Shown in pieces: positions 49,907 to 58,865 of a stretch of DNA of 64,000 nt. The first letter of the stretch is position 1. Each line of letters starts with the position of its first letter. The position numbers were made by a program, and so were the translations under genes. The notes below the pieces were generated by a model. The model worked only from the letters and a program-made list of their open reading frames with translations. It did no database searches and was not told the DNA's origin. This DNA is from Verrucomicrobiia bacterium (GTDB lineage Bacteria > Verrucomicrobiota > Verrucomicrobiia > Verrucomicrobiales > DEV007), in the NCBI GenBank assembly GCA_030427505.1, contig JAUICH010000022.1, forward strand, positions 1-64,000, written 5' to 3'.

Positions 49907-49950
49907 CGTCTCGCGGCGTGGACGAGAGGATGCGGCCCTAAGGATAAGGA

Positions 49951-50412
49951 CTACATCCGCTGTTCTTCGATGTCGTAAACGTCAAACCAGACATAGACCG
50001 GCTTGTTCGCGGGAATGAATTCCGGAATGTAGCCTTCGAGGAATTCCTGGAGTTCCATGGGCATTTCGGAACGGCGCATGTCGCGGTACTTGTTGTTCCA
50101 GCGGATGATGTCCTGCCGGTCCTGCTTGCGGGCGTTCTCGCCAATCCACGTTTCCACCTCTCCATCCGTCGCGCCGGTGGCGACGAAGTGTTTGAAGTTG
50201 TCGCCGCTGATGCCGGTGAAATCGAAGAAGACGTTGTCGAGCGGGCAGTCGTAGTGGTACTCCCCCAGGGTGCCCGCCAGCGCCGCGCGGCACTTGTCCA
50301 GAGTGCGCGCCGCGATGATGTAGCCGCCCAACATTTCCCGCGGGCTGCGCGGAAAGTCCGTGGTCAGGTCGGGGGCGAGTTTCTTGACGGCTTCGAGATT
50401 GGCTTCGCTCAT
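49951..50412 (-). CDS. DUF5069 domain protein
   Basis: A 153-residue soluble protein. APDLTTDFPRSPREMLGGY, then ARTLDKCRAALAGTLGEYHY and DNVFFDFTGISGDNFKHFV match the DUF5069 family, common in Verrucomicrobiota and Planctomycetota and without a known function. The conserved RSPR, LDKCRA and GEYHY motifs point to a binding or catalytic site. The last third (IRWNNKYRDMRRSEMPMELQ) is helical. It lies downstream of the tRNA gene on the same strand, 161 bases away. Confidence 0.85.
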   Translation of the reverse strand: MSEANLEAVKKLAPDLTTDFPRSPREMLGGYIIAARTLDKCRAALAGTLGEYHYDCPLDNVFFDFTGISGDNFKHFVATGATDGEVETWIGENARKQDRQDIIRWNNKYRDMRRSEMPMELQEFLEGYIPEFIPANKPVYVWFDVYDIEEQRM

Positions 50413-50573
50413 GATTCAGAAAGGCTGAGGTCTAAGGGTTCCGTGAAAACAGTGCGCCTCCCGCTGAGAAATCCAGGGGAAGCCAGGTTATCGGGAAACG
50501 ACGTCAGAGAATCCGTCGCCTTACGGCGGCAGCGGAAAAGGCTTCAATAAAGCGGCCGCCCAGCCCCCTGAAG

Positions 50574-50647
50574 TGGCTACCCCGCAAGGATTCGAACCTT
50601 GACAAACGGAACCAAAATCCGTTGTGCTACCGTTACACCACGGGGTA
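50574..50647 (-). tRNA. tRNA-Gln (UUG anticodon)
   Basis: The minus strand folds as a cloverleaf: acceptor TACCCCG/CGGGGTA, D arm with GTGTAACGGTAGCAC, anticodon stem ACGGA/TCCGT around the loop TTTTGGT with anticodon TTG, and T arm CAAGGTTCGAATCCTTG. Discriminator G is followed by an encoded CCA (50576-50574). Residues such as GGT AGC in the D loop and TTCGAAT in the T loop are canonical. Confidence 0.95.
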
Positions 50648-50790
50648 ATCAGCCGTGAAGCTTTTCCAGGAGGCTTTCGCCATGAGCGGCGCGGGATTTC
50701 CCCACAGCCTCCGGAAAATGTGAAGCATACCGTTAGCGCGAGAACGTCCGGCGTGCAAGTGACTTGTCCTTCGCGCCTTGGGTGAATATC

Positions 50791-52341
50791 TCAAGCGGAT
50801 ACCGCTTCGCTGACTGGTTCGCGCAGGCTGTTGCCGGTCATGGCTTCGGGCTTCTCCACGCCCAGCATGTCCAGCAGAGTCGGCGCGATATCGGCCAGAA
50901 TGCCATTCTTCAGCTTGTACTCGTCCGCGTCCGCGGCCACGTAAATCAGGTGCACCAGGTTGGTGGTGTGCGCGGTATGGGGGGAGCCGTCGGCATTGCG
51001 CATCTGTTCGCAGTTGCCATGGTCCGCCGTGATGAGTAGTGAGCCACCCAGTTCCAGGGTCTTTTCCACCACGCGGCGCACGCCGCCGTCAATGGTTTCG
51101 ACGGCCTTGATGGCTGCCTCCACGTCTCCGGTGTGGCCCACCATATCCGGGTTGGCAAAGTTCAGGATGACCAGGTCGTATTTCGGCAACAGTTCCTCCA
51201 CTTTGCTGGTGACCTCTTCCGCGCTCATTTCGGGTTGCAGGTCATAGGTCGCCACCTTGGGAGACGGAACGATGACGCGGTCCTCCCCTTCATAGGCGAC
51301 CTCCTCGCCGCCGTTGAAGAAGTAGGTCACGTGCGGGTATTTCTCCGTCTCGGCGATGCGGAGCTGCTTCAGACCGGCGTCGGCCACCACTTTCCCCAGC
51401 ACGTCGTCCAGGGTCTGGGGCGGGAAGATGACGGGACATTTATACGTCTCGTCGTATTCGGTCATGGTCACGTAGTGAACCTTCGGCCAGTTCCCCCGGT
51501 CGAAACCGTCGAAATCTTCATAGAGAAAGGCGCGGGAAAGCTGACGGGCGCGGTCGGAGCGGAAGTTGAAGAAGATCACCACGTCTCCGTCGTTCACCCG
51601 CTGCTTGGCATGATCCACAAAGATCAGAGGCATGAGAAATTCGTCGGTTTTCTCCATCTCATAGGCCTGTTGCATGGCCTCGGAGGGCAGGACTTCACAG
51701 AAATCGCCCACGCCGTTGACGATGGCGTCCCAGCCGATCTTCGTGCGTTCCCAGCGGTTGTCGCGGTCCATGGCGTAGTAACGCCCCACGATGGTGGCGA
51801 TGCGCGCTCCCGCCGCCGCGAGTTGATCTTCGCAGTAGGAAATGTAGCCCTCTCCCCCGGTGGGCGAGGTGTCGCGGCCATCCGTGATGGCGTGCACGTA
51901 AATGTCCTGGACTCCGGCGTCGTGCGCCGCGTTGGCCAGGGCCACTAGATGTTTCTGGTGGCTGTGCACCCCGCCGTCGGACACCAGACCGATGAAGTGC
52001 AGGCGGTGTCCCTGGGCTTTGGCGAAGGCTTCTTTCAGCACCTCGATCTCACCCAGGCGGCCGCTTTCCACGGCCTTATTGATGCGGGTGAAATCCTGAT
52101 ACACGATGCGGCCGGCGCCCAGGTTCAGGTGGCCCACCTCGGAGTTGCCCATCTGGCCTTCGGGCAGGCCCACGTCCGGGCCGCTGCCGCTGACCCGGCT
52201 CTGCGGATACTTCTCGTAGAGCGAGTCGTGGAAAGGCGTTTTCGCCAGGAGAGTGGCGTCACCATTCTGCTTGGCTTTCTCGCGTCCGCCGGGGTTGTCC
52301 CCCCAGCCGTCGCGAATGATCAAAACTACTGGCTTAGACAT
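50791..52341 (-). CDS. gpmI: 2,3-bisphosphoglycerate-independent phosphoglycerate mutase
   Basis: A 516-residue glycolytic enzyme interconverting 3- and 2-phosphoglycerate with two manganese ions. Family features: VVLIIRDGWGDNPGG at the start, MGNSEVGHLNLGAG with catalytic Ser67, FIGLVSDGGVHSHQKHL, HAITDGRDTSPTGG, FFNFRSDRARQLSRAF, YFFNGGEEVAYEGEDR and the final metal site LLITADHGNCEQM plus HTAHTTN. The length matches. It stands alone between the ABC transporter operon and the tRNA, reading leftward. No ribosome site is clear. Confidence 0.96.
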   Translation of the reverse strand: MSKPVVLIIRDGWGDNPGGREKAKQNGDATLLAKTPFHDSLYEKYPQSRVSGSGPDVGLPEGQMGNSEVGHLNLGAGRIVYQDFTRINKAVESGRLGEIEVLKEAFAKAQGHRLHFIGLVSDGGVHSHQKHLVALANAAHDAGVQDIYVHAITDGRDTSPTGGEGYISYCEDQLAAAGARIATIVGRYYAMDRDNRWERTKIGWDAIVNGVGDFCEVLPSEAMQQAYEMEKTDEFLMPLIFVDHAKQRVNDGDVVIFFNFRSDRARQLSRAFLYEDFDGFDRGNWPKVHYVTMTEYDETYKCPVIFPPQTLDDVLGKVVADAGLKQLRIAETEKYPHVTYFFNGGEEVAYEGEDRVIVPSPKVATYDLQPEMSAEEVTSKVEELLPKYDLVILNFANPDMVGHTGDVEAAIKAVETIDGGVRRVVEKTLELGGSLLITADHGNCEQMRNADGSPHTAHTTNLVHLIYVAADADEYKLKNGILADIAPTLLDMLGVEKPEAMTGNSLREPVSEAVSA

Positions 52342-52445
52342 TATTTCAGACTTCGGGCATTCGGAACGTTTTTCAAGCAGGGAGAAAGGAATGTGCCAAG
52401 AGATTCATCAGGCGGAACTTCTCCCCGCCAGCCAAAAGTTCAGCC

Positions 52446-53336
52446 CTATTCGAAGTCCGGAACGTGAATCCGGGCGGCCTCGATCGCCGCTTCATGAGCG
52501 GCTTTGTCGATGCGGTGGAGGCGCGGACGCCGCTCGCCCAGCTTGGGCCGGCAATTGATGAGCGCCTGCGTGTAGGCGTTTTTAGGCTTCATCAGTACCT
52601 CCTCCGCGCTGCCGGATTCGATGATGACGCCGCGGTAAAGCACCGCCACGCGATCCGCCAGTTCTTCCACGATGCCCAGGTTATATGTGGCCAGGAGCAG
52701 CGTGATGCCCCGTTTTTCCCGGAGATCCATCAGCAACTCGATGAACTGCCCCTCCTCCGGAGAGTCCAGTTCCGCGGTCGGCTCGTCGGCGACGAGCAGT
52801 TCGGTCCCGCAGAGCAACGCCATCGCAATCATGAGCCGCTGCCGGGTGCCGGTGCCCAATTGCCAGGGATAGCGCCGGAGGCATTCCTCGGGCTCGGCGA
52901 TTCCCACCTCGTAGAGCTGGTGAGCGATGGCGTCCGGGTCCACGGGTTTCCGGGCGCTGCGCAGCATTTCCGTGACGTGGTCCCGCATGGTGTAGAGCGG
53001 GTCGAGAGCTTCCTCCACTTCGGGAAAGAGAAAGCCGATCGACGTCCGCCGGATTTCGCGAAGGCTGCCGTTGCCGAGCGTCAGCAGATCCCTCCCCCGG
53101 TAGCGCACCGCGCCGCCGGTGACCCGGCCCCGGCCGGGCGGCAGCAGCCCCAGCATGGCGCGCAGACAGATGGACTTCCCACTGCCCCGCTGCCCCACCA
53201 GCGCCATCGTTTCCCCTTCACGAAGCGCAAAGGAAAGTCCCCGCACGCGTGGCTGGGACAGGCCATGGCTCTCGCGGAACTCCACTTCAAAATTTTCCAC
53301 CTCTAAAAGAGGCTCTGTGTCCTTTGACTCCGTCAT
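52446..53336 (-). CDS. Oligopeptide-type ABC transporter ATPase
   Basis: A 296-residue ATP-binding protein of the DppD/OppD type. Walker A is GQRGSGKS (48-55); the signature region is LGTGTRQRLMIAMAL, a departure from the usual LSGG; Walker B is LLVADEPT. The oligopeptide-specific C-terminus appears in NAYTQALINCRPKLGERR. It is the last gene of a four-gene minus-strand operon (substrate-binding protein, two permeases, ATPase) and starts 10 bases after the permease stop. Such importers normally use two different ATPases (D and F); only one is encoded here, so it would have to form a homodimer or pair with a distant partner. Confidence 0.9.
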   Translation of the reverse strand: MTESKDTEPLLEVENFEVEFRESHGLSQPRVRGLSFALREGETMALVGQRGSGKSICLRAMLGLLPPGRGRVTGGAVRYRGRDLLTLGNGSLREIRRTSIGFLFPEVEEALDPLYTMRDHVTEMLRSARKPVDPDAIAHQLYEVGIAEPEECLRRYPWQLGTGTRQRLMIAMALLCGTELLVADEPTAELDSPEEGQFIELLMDLREKRGITLLLATYNLGIVEELADRVAVLYRGVIIESGSAEEVLMKPKNAYTQALINCRPKLGERRPRLHRIDKAAHEAAIEAARIHVPDFE

Positions 53337-53346
53337 GGCCGGTGAA

Positions 53347-54249
53347 TCAGAAAAAGTAACGGGGCACGGGGGTTTCGAAGTCTCTCCGGAACAGATTGGC
53401 GATGACTCCGAACAAGGCGCACACCACCACCAGGACGATTCCCGGGTAGAAAACCATCCAGGGAGCTTCGATCATCGACTCCCGCCCCTCCGCCATGATG
53501 CCGCCCCAGGTCTCCCAAGACGAACCGCCAAAGCCCAGCCCGGCGAAGTTCAGTCCCGTCTCCAGCAGCATGGCCATGGGCAGCCAGGCAATGGCCAGCG
53601 TGGCCAGAAACGGCAGGCCGTTCGGCGCCACATGCCGGGTGAACAGCCGCCACCGGCTCTGCCCCAGAGTTTGCGCGGCGCGGACGAAGCCCCGCTCTTC
53701 AATATCCAGGAAATACCGGCTCAGCGAACCCGCGATGCCCATGGCCCCAATGCCGCTGATGATGGCCACCGCCGGCCAGTAGCCGCTCCGGAAAAGGGCC
53801 ATCAGGGAAACGGCCACGGCGAAGGCCGGAAACCCTTCGCGCAGCCGGGCCAGCCCGGCGAGGACACGATAGCCCAGGCGCCCCAGGAGGAGGTTTGCCC
53901 AAGCCGCCAGCGAGAGCCCGCCAAAGCAGGCCAGCAAGGTGGACAGCAGCGCCGTGGACAGACTGAAGTGACTGGCCCGCAGCACCCGGTCATACACGTC
54001 ATGCCCCCGTCCGTCCGTCCCCATCCAGTGGGTATGGCTGGGCGCTTCCCAGGCGGAGGACGTGGCATGTTGCGCGCTGGAAGATGTGCCTAGATTTTCA
54101 ACCACCCGGATGCCCCAGGAGAGCACGAACAGCACCAGGGACACGGCCACCAGCAATGCCAGAATCCGGTCCCGCCACACCACGCGGATCAAGGTGCGCA
54201 CGGAACGGGAAACGGGATTTCGTGGTGGGTTCCCTTGGGCAGGTGGCAT
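53347..54249 (-). CDS. ABC transporter permease (DppC-like)
   Basis: A 300-residue permease with about six membrane helices. Family features: the N-terminal helix RILALLVAVSLVLFVLSWGI, the extracytoplasmic THWMGTDGRGHDVYDRVL motif of DppC/OppC proteins, and the cytoplasmic coupling helix GFVRAAQTLGQSRWRLFTRH, then the conserved NGLPFLATLAIAWLPMAML. It reads LNFAGLGFGGSSWETWGG near the end, typical of OppC. It transports the peptide-like substrate with the second permease upstream (42 bases away). Confidence 0.92.
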   Translation of the reverse strand: MPPAQGNPPRNPVSRSVRTLIRVVWRDRILALLVAVSLVLFVLSWGIRVVENLGTSSSAQHATSSAWEAPSHTHWMGTDGRGHDVYDRVLRASHFSLSTALLSTLLACFGGLSLAAWANLLLGRLGYRVLAGLARLREGFPAFAVAVSLMALFRSGYWPAVAIISGIGAMGIAGSLSRYFLDIEERGFVRAAQTLGQSRWRLFTRHVAPNGLPFLATLAIAWLPMAMLLETGLNFAGLGFGGSSWETWGGIMAEGRESMIEAPWMVFYPGIVLVVVCALFGVIANLFRRDFETPVPRYFF

Positions 54250-54291
54250 AGAGCGTGGCGAACGGCGTTGAGAGGAAATACGAATGCTTTT

Positions 54292-55173
54292 TCAGAAGCG
54301 TTGACGCGGATCCGTGGCGAAGACCAGGGCCTCGGAAACTGCCCGGCTGACGACCAGGACCAGCCCCACCGCCAGGTTGGCGGCCAACAGGACTCCGAAG
54401 TTTGCCTCCAGGGCCGCCTGCAGAATCAGCGAGCCGGCCCCGGGATATCCCAGCACCGGCTCCACCAGAATCAAGCCGCCAAACACGTAGGCGCCCACGG
54501 ACCAGGGCGTTTCAACGATGGGCCGGAGCGAGTTCCGCAGGACATGATGGACAAACAGTGTCTCCTCGCTCAACCCACGGGCACGGCCCGCCTCGATGTG
54601 GGAGGCCGCGATATTCAACAAGAGCGCTTCGCGAACGCGTAGGGCCAGCCAGCCCACTCCGGCGGGAGCCAGGGCCACGGCGGGCAGAAACACATGCCAC
54701 CAGGCGTCCAGGGCCCGGTCGCGTTCCGAAGCGAAGGAAGCCTGGCCGGTGGCGGCGCCAAAAACCCCCAACCCATAGCGATCCAACAGCCAAGCCGCCA
54801 GCAGACCCGCCAGCCAGAAACCCGGAGCCCACGCGGCCCCAAAAACGGGCAGCGCCAGGGCCGATCGCAGCAACGGCCAGTGCACCCGGCCCAGCAAGAC
54901 CCCCAGAGGCGCGCCCAGGGCCACCACCAGGGCAAAGGCCAGGCCAGCCACCTTCAGGCTGGCGCCCAGGCGCTCAAAGGTCAGCGATACCGCCGCCACG
55001 CCCTTCATCCCGCCGTCCTCCAGGAAAACCGTCTGCAGTCCACCCCCCTGCGATACCGGTCCGGAACCCAGGCCAAACAGGGGCGCCCATTGAAACACGG
55101 CGGCCAGCAAGACTCCCGCGAGGGTCCAACCGATCATTCCCGCCAGCAGGCGGCGCACGAAGTACACCGTCAT
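54292..55173 (-). CDS. ABC transporter permease (DppB-like)
   Basis: A 293-residue permease. The N-terminus YFVRRLLAGMIGWTLAGVLL is typical of DppB/OppB; the coupling helix is AGRARGLSEETLFVHHVLRN; a membrane segment ILVEPVLGYPGAGSLILQA and the closing TDPRQRF are conserved. The segment after the first helix is shorter than usual (the family has about 100 extracytoplasmic residues there), so the protein is slightly small. It forms the channel with the other permease and follows the substrate-binding gene by 12 bases. Confidence 0.9.
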   Translation of the reverse strand: MTVYFVRRLLAGMIGWTLAGVLLAAVFQWAPLFGLGSGPVSQGGGLQTVFLEDGGMKGVAAVSLTFERLGASLKVAGLAFALVVALGAPLGVLLGRVHWPLLRSALALPVFGAAWAPGFWLAGLLAAWLLDRYGLGVFGAATGQASFASERDRALDAWWHVFLPAVALAPAGVGWLALRVREALLLNIAASHIEAGRARGLSEETLFVHHVLRNSLRPIVETPWSVGAYVFGGLILVEPVLGYPGAGSLILQAALEANFGVLLAANLAVGLVLVVSRAVSEALVFATDPRQRF

Positions 55174-55185
55174 GATACAGGTCCC

Positions 55186-57279
55186 TTAGGGGTTTGAGCC
55201 CTCCGAGTCAATCGCTTCCCCCCGCACCCACCAGGGCATGGAGCGCATTAGCCCCACGCCGCGGGCCTCCAGGGGCTGACGTTCCCATTCCACCAGATTC
55301 CCGTCGCCCACCGGAACGGGACGGACTTCCCCGGTGGCGCCTTTACGGAAGACCCAGAAGTCGCCCTGAGCGCACAGGAAAAGGCAGGGTTGCCGCGCCA
55401 CAATCAGGTCCTGAAGCCGGATCGCCAGTTCCTGGGTCCGGCCGGAATCGAACGCCGTGCGCAAGTGCTCGAGTACCTCGTCCACCGCTTCGTCCTGAAG
55501 GCCGGTAAAGTTTCCCTGCCCCGGAGCGACTTTGGAAGAATGCCAGACGGAAAACTGATCCAGGCCCGGATCCATCCGCCAGCTCAGCAGGGCGCCGTCA
55601 AACTCCCCGGTCATGACCCGCGCGCCCACCATGTCTTCCCAGGAATGGGCCTCCACCTGGACGACGATGCCAGCCTCCGCCCACTCCCGGGCCAAGGCCA
55701 GGGCCAGCCGCCGGTGGGCCTCGTTGCTTCGTTCCACCAGCAAGGTCAGTTCCAAGATCTCGTCCTCCGCGTTGTGCCAGCCATTGAAATACCGGGTCCA
55801 CCCGGCGGCCTCAAGCAGTTCGGCGGTCTTGTCGGGATCGAACGCGGGCAGCCCGGCCTTGCCCCGCGCGAACCACGATCCCGGGTAAAAAAGGCCACTC
55901 CACGGCACGGCGTCCGGCCCCATGGTTTCCGCCACCAGACGGTTCTCATCCACGGCATGCGCCAGGGCCCGCCGCACCCGTTCGTCCTTTAGAAAGGGGT
56001 TCCGCAGGTTCCAGGCGACAAAACTTTCCAGCCGCGCCACGTCCTGGACCAGTTCAAAACGCGGGTCTCCCGACAGGCGGGTCACCTCGCCAACAGTGGG
56101 CCGAAAGCCGTCAATCACCGCCGTTCGCATGGCGACCGCCCGGTCCAATGGATTCCGCAACAACCGGAAGACGGTGCGTTCCTGCCGGGGCGCCCCCAGG
56201 AAGTAGTCGTCATTCCGGTCCAACATAATGGACCTTCCCTCTTTCCCGGCGAAACGGAACGGACCCGTTCCCACCGGGGCGGAGAAGAAAGGTCCCGGTG
56301 GTTTGCCCCGGAGCAGATGGGCGGGCAGGACGGGCAGTTTCTCCCACGTTTCAAGCGCGGGCGCGTAGGGCTTGCGCAGGATCACCCGCAAGGTGAAAGC
56401 GTCCACCTTTTCCACATTCTGGACGTAGTCGAACCGGCTCTTGAACTGCCAGCCGGACGTCTCTCCCGTGGCCATCTGGAAGGAGAAGACCACGTCATCC
56501 GTGGTGAACTTCGCGCCGTCATGCCACGCCACGTCTTGTCTCAAGCGCAGCAGCAGGATGGGATCTTCCAGGAATCTGGCGCTTTCCTTCGTTTCAATCT
56601 GCGCGTCCAATTGGTCGTTGGTGCGGTAGTACAACCCCGCTTCCTTCAGAAAACGCTCGGGCTCCCCAGCGATGGCGAGTTCCACCAGGTGGTTGTTTGT
56701 CATCCACGCGCGCTGGATCTGTTCGGCCTCCACCGCGTGGGCCGTGAAGTCGCGAAACGACTCCGCCGCGGCGCCCGAGGTGCGGATCTGCAGGTGAGTC
56801 ACCGGATACAATGCCTCCTCCGGAAACAGCCCGGCCAAAGACTCGGACACTTTGACCTGGTGTCCCTCCAGCAGAAGGCGGATTTCCAACTGATCCCTCA
56901 CCGCTTCCAGCAGCCCCCATTCCGCCCAGGATTCCTTGGCGGTTTCCACGGCTTCCGCGCCTTTCTTCGCGTCCTCGTCCGTCTGGAAGAAAAAGCGGAC
57001 CTGCGTCACCATTTCCCAGGACTCCAGCAAATGTGGCCGGAGACGAAGCTGCTCGTCCCGGACCAGGAGCCGGTCATAAATGAGGCTGGAGATGATCTCC
57101 CCCTCTGTATTGGCGGGACTGAACGGATTGAGCGGTCCCGGATCCTCACGCACACCCAGGATCAAGTCCTGATCCGCCCGGTAGTCGAGCCCCCGGACTT
57201 CGCCCACGAACCAGAGGGTGGCGCCAATCGCCACCACCGGCGCGGCGATCAGCAGGACGCGAAGCCAGGACATCAACAT
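55186..57279 (-). CDS. Membrane-anchored oligopeptide-binding protein with a large insertion
   Basis: A 697-residue SBP_bac_5-type binding protein. The N-terminal helix (VLLIAAPVVAIGATLWFV) has no clear cleavage site, so it may stay as a membrane anchor. The family core begins VREDPGPLNPFSPANT and IISSLIYDRLLVRDEQLRLR, then is interrupted by an inserted segment of about 150 residues (FFFQTDEDAKKGAEAVETAK to DAQIETKESARFLEDP) before resuming LRQDVAWHDGAKFTTDDVVFSF. The usual VGTGPFRF, DYFLGAP and GYPGSWFA-like segments follow. Typical length is 500-600. It heads the ABC operon and determines substrate; the insertion may dock onto another protein. Confidence 0.88.
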   Translation of the reverse strand: MLMSWLRVLLIAAPVVAIGATLWFVGEVRGLDYRADQDLILGVREDPGPLNPFSPANTEGEIISSLIYDRLLVRDEQLRLRPHLLESWEMVTQVRFFFQTDEDAKKGAEAVETAKESWAEWGLLEAVRDQLEIRLLLEGHQVKVSESLAGLFPEEALYPVTHLQIRTSGAAAESFRDFTAHAVEAEQIQRAWMTNNHLVELAIAGEPERFLKEAGLYYRTNDQLDAQIETKESARFLEDPILLLRLRQDVAWHDGAKFTTDDVVFSFQMATGETSGWQFKSRFDYVQNVEKVDAFTLRVILRKPYAPALETWEKLPVLPAHLLRGKPPGPFFSAPVGTGPFRFAGKEGRSIMLDRNDDYFLGAPRQERTVFRLLRNPLDRAVAMRTAVIDGFRPTVGEVTRLSGDPRFELVQDVARLESFVAWNLRNPFLKDERVRRALAHAVDENRLVAETMGPDAVPWSGLFYPGSWFARGKAGLPAFDPDKTAELLEAAGWTRYFNGWHNAEDEILELTLLVERSNEAHRRLALALAREWAEAGIVVQVEAHSWEDMVGARVMTGEFDGALLSWRMDPGLDQFSVWHSSKVAPGQGNFTGLQDEAVDEVLEHLRTAFDSGRTQELAIRLQDLIVARQPCLFLCAQGDFWVFRKGATGEVRPVPVGDGNLVEWERQPLEARGVGLMRSMPWWVRGEAIDSEGSNP

Positions 57280-57340
57280 GCCCGGTATTCTCCCTTACAG
57301 AAGGTCCGCCCGCAAGGCAGAGGGCGCCGGAGCGGAACTC

Positions 57341-58756
57341 TCAACGATATTTCCGGCCCTCCGGCATCTCGGGTTCCGCTTGGAGGCGCGGCTCGGTGCG
57401 GTGACTGGTCACCCAGGCGTCCACCTTTTCCACCAGGTCTCCGTGTCCGGCAGCGAGATCGTGGGTCTCTCCAATGTCCGTGGTCAGATCGTAGAGTTCC
57501 CACGGCTGGGAGGAATCTTCCCGGACCAGCTTCCACTTTCCATGGCGGACCGCCTGTGAATTGCCGATGTACTTGCCCTGTTTCCAGTTGTACTTGGGAT
57601 ATTCCCAATAGAGAAACTCCCGGGCGGTTTGCTTTTCGGGCATCTCCAGCAGGGTCGGCAGGATGGAAATACCGGTGACCTCCGCGGGCGTTTTCTCCGC
57701 GACGCCCGCCAGTTCGGCGGCGGTGGGAAGGAAATCGGGGAAGTAGGTGGGCAGATCACTCACCGAGCCCGCGGGAATCTTACCCGGCCACGCGGCGATG
57801 AACGGCGTGCGGATGCCGCCCTCATACATGGAGCGCTTCATTCCTTTCAGCCGTCCGCAGGAGTCCAGCGTGCCTTCGTGCCGGCCTGAGGAGCCGTTGT
57901 CGGAGCAGAAGAAAACAATGGTGTTGTCCGCGATGCCCAGTTCTTCCAGCAGAGCCATGGTTTCACCCAGTTGCCGGTCGATCATGGTAACGAAAGCGGC
58001 ATGCACCTTGTCCGCGTCCGGCCAGGGCTGATCTTTGTAGAACTGCCAGGCGGGATCGTCTTCCGGCATGTGGTAGGTGGCGTGCGGTGGTGTCCATGGC
58101 GCGTAGCAAAAGAAGGGACCGTCCTGATGCTCGCGAATGAAGGCCTGCATCTCGTCGAAGATCAGGTAAGCCGAAAACTGGCGGTCCCCCGAAACCGCCG
58201 GGCCCTTGGGCTTCACATCGTTCAGGTCCGCGTTCTTCGGCAGGGGAAAGTGCTCCCCGTCCTTGATGAGATAGGACGGATAATAGTTGTGCGCGTGAAT
58301 CTGGTGGTAGTAGCCGAAGAAAGTATCGAAGCCCTGTTTCTCCGCCACGCCCTCGGTATGGATGTCGCCCAGACCCCATTTCCCAAAGCCGCCGGTGGCG
58401 TAGCCCGCCTGCTTGAGAAGCTCCGCCACGGTCACGTCCTCATCGCGCAACGGGAGTCCCCCGGTGTTTCCCCGCACGGAGGTGCGGCCCATGTCGATGC
58501 CGGTCATCAAAGTCGAACGCGCCGGCGCGCACACCGTGCAGCCAGAGTAGGCGTTGGTGAACCGCATGCCCGCCTCTGCCAACCGGTCGATGTTCGGCGT
58601 GCGAACCGCTTCCGAGCCATAACAGCCCGCGTCGGCCCAGCCCATGTCATCCACCATGACGTAGATGATGTTGGGCTTTTCGGCGGCGGAGACGGAAGTA
58701 GTGAACAGCATCCCAGCCAATAGCGGGACGAGAAGGGAGAAAGGGGTTTTCATCAT
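57341..58756 (-). CDS. Secreted sulfatase (formylglycine type)
   Basis: A 471-residue sulfatase with a signal peptide (LLVPLLAGMLFTTSVSA). The metal-site opening is NIIYVMVDDMGWADAGCYG; the maturation motif is C76-A-P-A-R80 followed by STLMTG. Other features: GKWGLGDIHTEG, PFFCYAPWTPPHATYHMPED, VFFCSDNGSSGRHEG. Active-site His and Lys residues are present at the expected places. The order resembles N-acetylgalactosamine-6- or arylsulfatase-type S1 enzymes. The substrate is unknown. It is transcribed leftward and ends 61 bases before the ABC operon's first gene. Confidence 0.92.
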   Translation of the reverse strand: MMKTPFSLLVPLLAGMLFTTSVSAAEKPNIIYVMVDDMGWADAGCYGSEAVRTPNIDRLAEAGMRFTNAYSGCTVCAPARSTLMTGIDMGRTSVRGNTGGLPLRDEDVTVAELLKQAGYATGGFGKWGLGDIHTEGVAEKQGFDTFFGYYHQIHAHNYYPSYLIKDGEHFPLPKNADLNDVKPKGPAVSGDRQFSAYLIFDEMQAFIREHQDGPFFCYAPWTPPHATYHMPEDDPAWQFYKDQPWPDADKVHAAFVTMIDRQLGETMALLEELGIADNTIVFFCSDNGSSGRHEGTLDSCGRLKGMKRSMYEGGIRTPFIAAWPGKIPAGSVSDLPTYFPDFLPTAAELAGVAEKTPAEVTGISILPTLLEMPEKQTAREFLYWEYPKYNWKQGKYIGNSQAVRHGKWKLVREDSSQPWELYDLTTDIGETHDLAAGHGDLVEKVDAWVTSHRTEPRLQAEPEMPEGRKYR

Positions 58757-58865
58757 ATCTTTAAACGGGAGGTTGTGACCTCCAGCATGACAAGAATTCC
58801 CGGTGGATCAAGCCAGGGACCGTCCGCGATCACGGTGGGCGATGTTCGGAGAGCAGAAGAACTGG

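Larger units (their letters stand above)
49199..49950. other. 750-base gene-free leader upstream of the adhesin
   Basis: No convincing gene is present. The region should hold the adhesin promoter and a long leader. Notable parts: a perfect 10-base inverted repeat GAGATGACTC/GAGTCATCTC (49666-49675 and 49722-49731), AT-rich patches (CTATACTATACAAACAACC near 49636-49654), and the third dispersed repeat at 49869-49906. Confidence 0.5.
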
